IMG/VR virus record: IMGVR_UViG_3300009419_001480
Span: 1 to 28,632 of that record
DNA: 28,632 bases
Strand: one strand, 5' to 3'
Source: a virus
Shown here piece after piece: positions 26,163 through 28,632 of the stretch. The position numbers and the translations under genes were made by a program. Every line of letters begins with the position of its first letter. Positions within the stretch are counted from its first letter, which is position 1. The notes beneath the pieces are model-generated. The model worked only from the letters and a program-made list of their open reading frames with translations, did not search any database and was not told where the DNA came from.

Positions 26163-28447
26163 TAGTTTACTTTCACTTTTAATTGTGTTCCATTTTTATT
26201 AACCGCATCAGTTGTTGATATTGAAGTCAATCCTAATATTCCGGTTATTCCAATTTTTGGTACAAATGTTATTTTATATTCCGTTGTTTTATCCAATGTA
26301 GTTGATGCATCACCAATTAGAGACCCAATTTTTACATAGGTACCTTTATCGGTTCCAAAATTAGTTGGGTTACCTTTTGTTATAAACTCTACCTTTTGGA
26401 ATTCTAATATCGTATTATCATAATTTAATTGGAATTGTGCACCAACTAACTCTTGTTGTAACGGGTCTATTGATATAGTTACTACAACTTTACCACCTAT
26501 ATTTTCACCCATAAGTGATGCGTTAATTTCATTTGAAACTGAATTAGTTGTTAAACTCATTGTCCTATATGAATTAGTTGCAACACCACTTACACTTTGC
26601 TGTGCTGAATGTGAAAGGTTTACATCACCCAACCAAGTTACACTTAAATTATACGTGTTATTCAAACTACTCAATGTAAATGGAAGTAGATTACGAGTTG
26701 AATTAAATTGAGTCGCCCAATTTGATGTTGTTATCCCAACATAATCGGATTTGTTATATAACTTCATCAAATAAGTTAATGCCGTGGATTGTGAAAGTGA
26801 TTGAACTCCTGTAAGATGTTGTAATAATTTATATGTATCACTTTCATTAAATACCCCATTACCGTCCACATCTGCGTTCAAATACTGAATACCATTTGTT
26901 AATCCCATCCCACTTTGATTTCCAAATATCCCACCATCCGCCAATTCCTTAAACGCTAAAAAAACATCCGATACTGTAACAATACTATTATATAATGTGT
27001 TTAGTTCGTTTTGATTAGAATGAGATAATTCCATTCCGTGTGGTTTATATGTCATCGTTGGTGAAAAAGTAAATTCAGCTTTCGTTCCATACCAACCATC
27101 TTGTAATCTTAATTGAGATTGAAATGTTGATGAAGTTATTTTGGTTGTTAAATTACCTGACATTATATAGGTTTTCCAAAAACCACTTACATTACTAACG
27201 GTAACTGGTCCATCGTATATATCAAATAATTTAATTGAAGTTACATTGTTTGGAGAAACACCCGTTCCATCAAATTCTCTTTCGTCTATTAATAATTGAT
27301 GTCCACCTAAATTGGCGTCATATGGATTTATTATTGCCCATTCAACTTGTCCAGCGGATGTTGTCGCTTTAACTCCATTTGCAGTTTTAGAAGTATCTAA
27401 TAAACTCGTTAAATCAACTTTACCTAAACCACTTAATTGTTTAGCGGTTCCGTTTACTACATTCCAAGTATTATTTGTGTATGTATATCCTTTTGCTGAA
27501 AATTTAGTTTCATCTATATTAGTTCCAAAATCAACATTAAATGATGCTCTTAATACTTCTCCGTTTGAGTGAGTTACACTATTGGTATAAAATTCAGTAA
27601 ATGTTGCATCATCAGGGTTAGTCCAAGTTCCGTATTCAATTATATAAGGATTGTTCCAATTGTTTGATAAATCATTCCATGTTGGTTGACTGTTCCAGTT
27701 TGTTACTGCATAATTCTCACTACCATTATTACCATTTGGTTCACCTGATGCCCAGTTATTATAAACACCAGGAATATTTCCGGCGGTTTGTCCATTTGAG
27801 GTTTTCATTACCGTCCCCTTTTCAGGTCCCGCGTCAATTACCCAAGTCCCATCTTTAACTTCATCGGTTGCCGCAAACCATATATTAGCTTGTGGTACGT
27901 TGGAAAATATAAAAGCATTTTCAGATGCTGATGTTATTGTTACTAAATATCCTGTCTGTCCTTTGAATGTTGTTAATAATGATGCGGCTCTTGCTCCGGT
28001 GTATGTTGTACCTGTTGATATTGGTCTATAAAAGTGTCCGTTTACACCATTGTAAAAATATCCAACAGGGTTTACAGTTGCCGCTACCGATATTTGAACA
28101 TTACCAACTACTGAGCCTGTGGTTATTTTTAAAGATGCTAATGCATTATTGATACTAGCCATTGTACCTGTTACCACTAAACGAGTTTTATTACCTGTTA
28201 AAGTAAATCCACTTGCTGCGGTTAAACCCGTTGTTGTATTAAGGTAGAACGTAGTATTTGTTGATGGGTTGATTAAACTTATTGATGCTAACAAATTAGA
28301 TGTCGTAGAAAATCCACTTAAACTAAACCCACTTGCATCTTGTCCAATTGTAGACGGTATAAACGACTTAGAGTCCGGAGCAGATACACTCTGTCCGAAC
28401 CCTAAAAATGAGATTAGTAAAAAACATATTACTAATAATTTCCTCAT
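26162..28447 (-). CDS. Secreted C-type lectin protein with dockerin-like and cohesin-like modules
   Basis: 761 aa. Signal peptide MRKLLVICFLLISFLGFGQ; a beta-rich repeat domain (20-125); a C-type lectin domain (about 131-273) with GYLVTITSASENAFI, IWFAATDEVKDGTW, the sugar-site motif EPN (236-238) and WND (257-259). A beta-rich middle follows, then a dockerin-like segment LNADVDGNGVFNESD (about 523-537), and a cohesin-like C-terminus (about 653-761) with VGAQFQLNYDNTILEFQKVE. EPN with WND is the calcium-dependent mannose/glucose-type site in known C-type lectins. No lipobox or classical sorting tail, so attachment is unknown; it may bind the adjacent barrel or a cohesin partner. Unusual for a phage: it is exported by the host rather than being obviously virion-borne. 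Confidence 0.85.
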   Translation of the reverse strand: MRKLLVICFLLISFLGFGQSVSAPDSKSFIPSTIGQDASGFSLSGFSTTSNLLASISLINPSTNTTFYLNTTTGLTAASGFTLTGNKTRLVVTGTMASINNALASLKITTGSVVGNVQISVAATVNPVGYFYNGVNGHFYRPISTGTTYTGARAASLLTTFKGQTGYLVTITSASENAFIFSNVPQANIWFAATDEVKDGTWVIDAGPEKGTVMKTSNGQTAGNIPGVYNNWASGEPNGNNGSENYAVTNWNSQPTWNDLSNNWNNPYIIEYGTWTNPDDATFTEFYTNSVTHSNGEVLRASFNVDFGTNIDETKFSAKGYTYTNNTWNVVNGTAKQLSGLGKVDLTSLLDTSKTANGVKATTSAGQVEWAIINPYDANLGGHQLLIDEREFDGTGVSPNNVTSIKLFDIYDGPVTVSNVSGFWKTYIMSGNLTTKITSSTFQSQLRLQDGWYGTKAEFTFSPTMTYKPHGMELSHSNQNELNTLYNSIVTVSDVFLAFKELADGGIFGNQSGMGLTNGIQYLNADVDGNGVFNESDTYKLLQHLTGVQSLSQSTALTYLMKLYNKSDYVGITTSNWATQFNSTRNLLPFTLSSLNNTYNLSVTWLGDVNLSHSAQQSVSGVATNSYRTMSLTTNSVSNEINASLMGENIGGKVVVTISIDPLQQELVGAQFQLNYDNTILEFQKVEFITKGNPTNFGTDKGTYVKIGSLIGDASTTLDKTTEYKITFVPKIGITGILGLTSISTTDAVNKNGTQLKVKVN

Positions 28448-28448
28448 A

Positions 28449-28632
28449 CTATTCTACTATTAAATTTATTTTGTTTCCACCACCATCAACGGCATCTGAT
28501 AAAACAGTATAAAATAAACCAGCTGTATTCGTTAAAGTTTGTTTTGGTATAAATGTTAATTTATAAGGTGTACCTACTTTAATTCTTGCAGTTTTTGTTT
28601 GGTCCATTGAACCAAATGTTAATCTACCGTCC
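28449..28632 (-). CDS. C-terminal end of a cohesin-like exported protein (cut by window edge)
   Basis: Only the last 60 codons and stop TAG (28449-28451) are in the window; the 5' part continues past 28632. The visible part reads DGRLTFGSMDQTKTARIKVG, then TPYKLTFIPKQTLTNTAGLF, and ends SDAVDGGGNKINLIVE. It aligns with the end of the neighbouring lectin protein (IGSLIGD...EYKITFVPK...TTDAVNKNGTQLKVKV), so it is a second copy of the same cohesin-like domain. The stop is 1 nt before the lectin start, so the two are co-transcribed. Confidence 0.8.
   Translation of the reverse strand, partial: DGRLTFGSMDQTKTARIKVGTPYKLTFIPKQTLTNTAGLFYTVLSDAVDGGGNKINLIVE

Overview
The window is one arm of a T4-like myovirus (Caudoviricetes) genome that most likely infects a member of the Bacteroidota, probably a flavobacterium. 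The T4-like assignment rests on recognisable gp17 (large terminase), gp20 (portal), gp21 (prohead protease), gp22 (scaffold) and gp23 (major capsid) genes in T4 order. The host assignment rests on low GC, near absence of Shine-Dalgarno sequences, TTG...TAnnTTTG promoters of the Bacteroidota type, MKK...FGQ signal peptides, a Bacteroidota-type lipoprotein surface-export motif, and a Bacteroidota-like ribosomal protein bS21.

Layout. (1) Positions 1-14093, almost all minus strand: head genes. In transcription order from high to low coordinates these are Hsp20, a small ORF, a KTSC-domain protein, a nucleotidyltransferase, four acidic or unrecognised proteins (332, 133, 230 and 496 aa), terminase, portal, an unknown 248-aa protein, an unknown 141-aa protein, protease, scaffold, and the major capsid protein, which runs off the left edge. 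A plus-strand bS21 gene sits inside this block, between portal and protease. (2) Positions 14249-19719, plus strand: a ClpC-like unfoldase divergent from hsp20, a candidate small RNA or attenuator, a tiny lipoprotein, and a tight RNA-repair operon (5'-kinase, unknown 81-aa protein, Rnl1-type RNA ligase, cyclic-phosphate-processing receiver-domain protein), followed by two small unknown genes. (3) Positions 19714-28632, minus strand: a dense run of exported proteins and lysis-type membrane proteins. These are a cohesin-like protein cut by the window edge, a 761-aa secreted C-type lectin with dockerin-like and cohesin-like modules, three beta-rich exported proteins, two lipoproteins with a C-terminal domain like the type IX secretion sorting domain, a CsgG-like protein, holin-like proteins, and a long Ala/Ser/Lys-Glu stalk protein.

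How it fits together. The left block packages and builds the head. The middle block looks like takeover and counter-defence: chaperone/unfoldase, RNA repair, and ribosome modification by bS21. The right block appears to remodel the host envelope and prepare lysis; a phage operon with this many signal peptides and an intact sugar-binding lectin is the most unusual part of the window.

Caution. Three genes (terminase, the 230-aa protein, and the exported protein at 21267-22084) are each broken by a single-base shift, two of them in A-runs. Consensus indel errors are the simplest explanation and reads should be checked before any biology is read into them. No tRNA, rRNA, CRISPR array, insertion sequence or integrase was seen.
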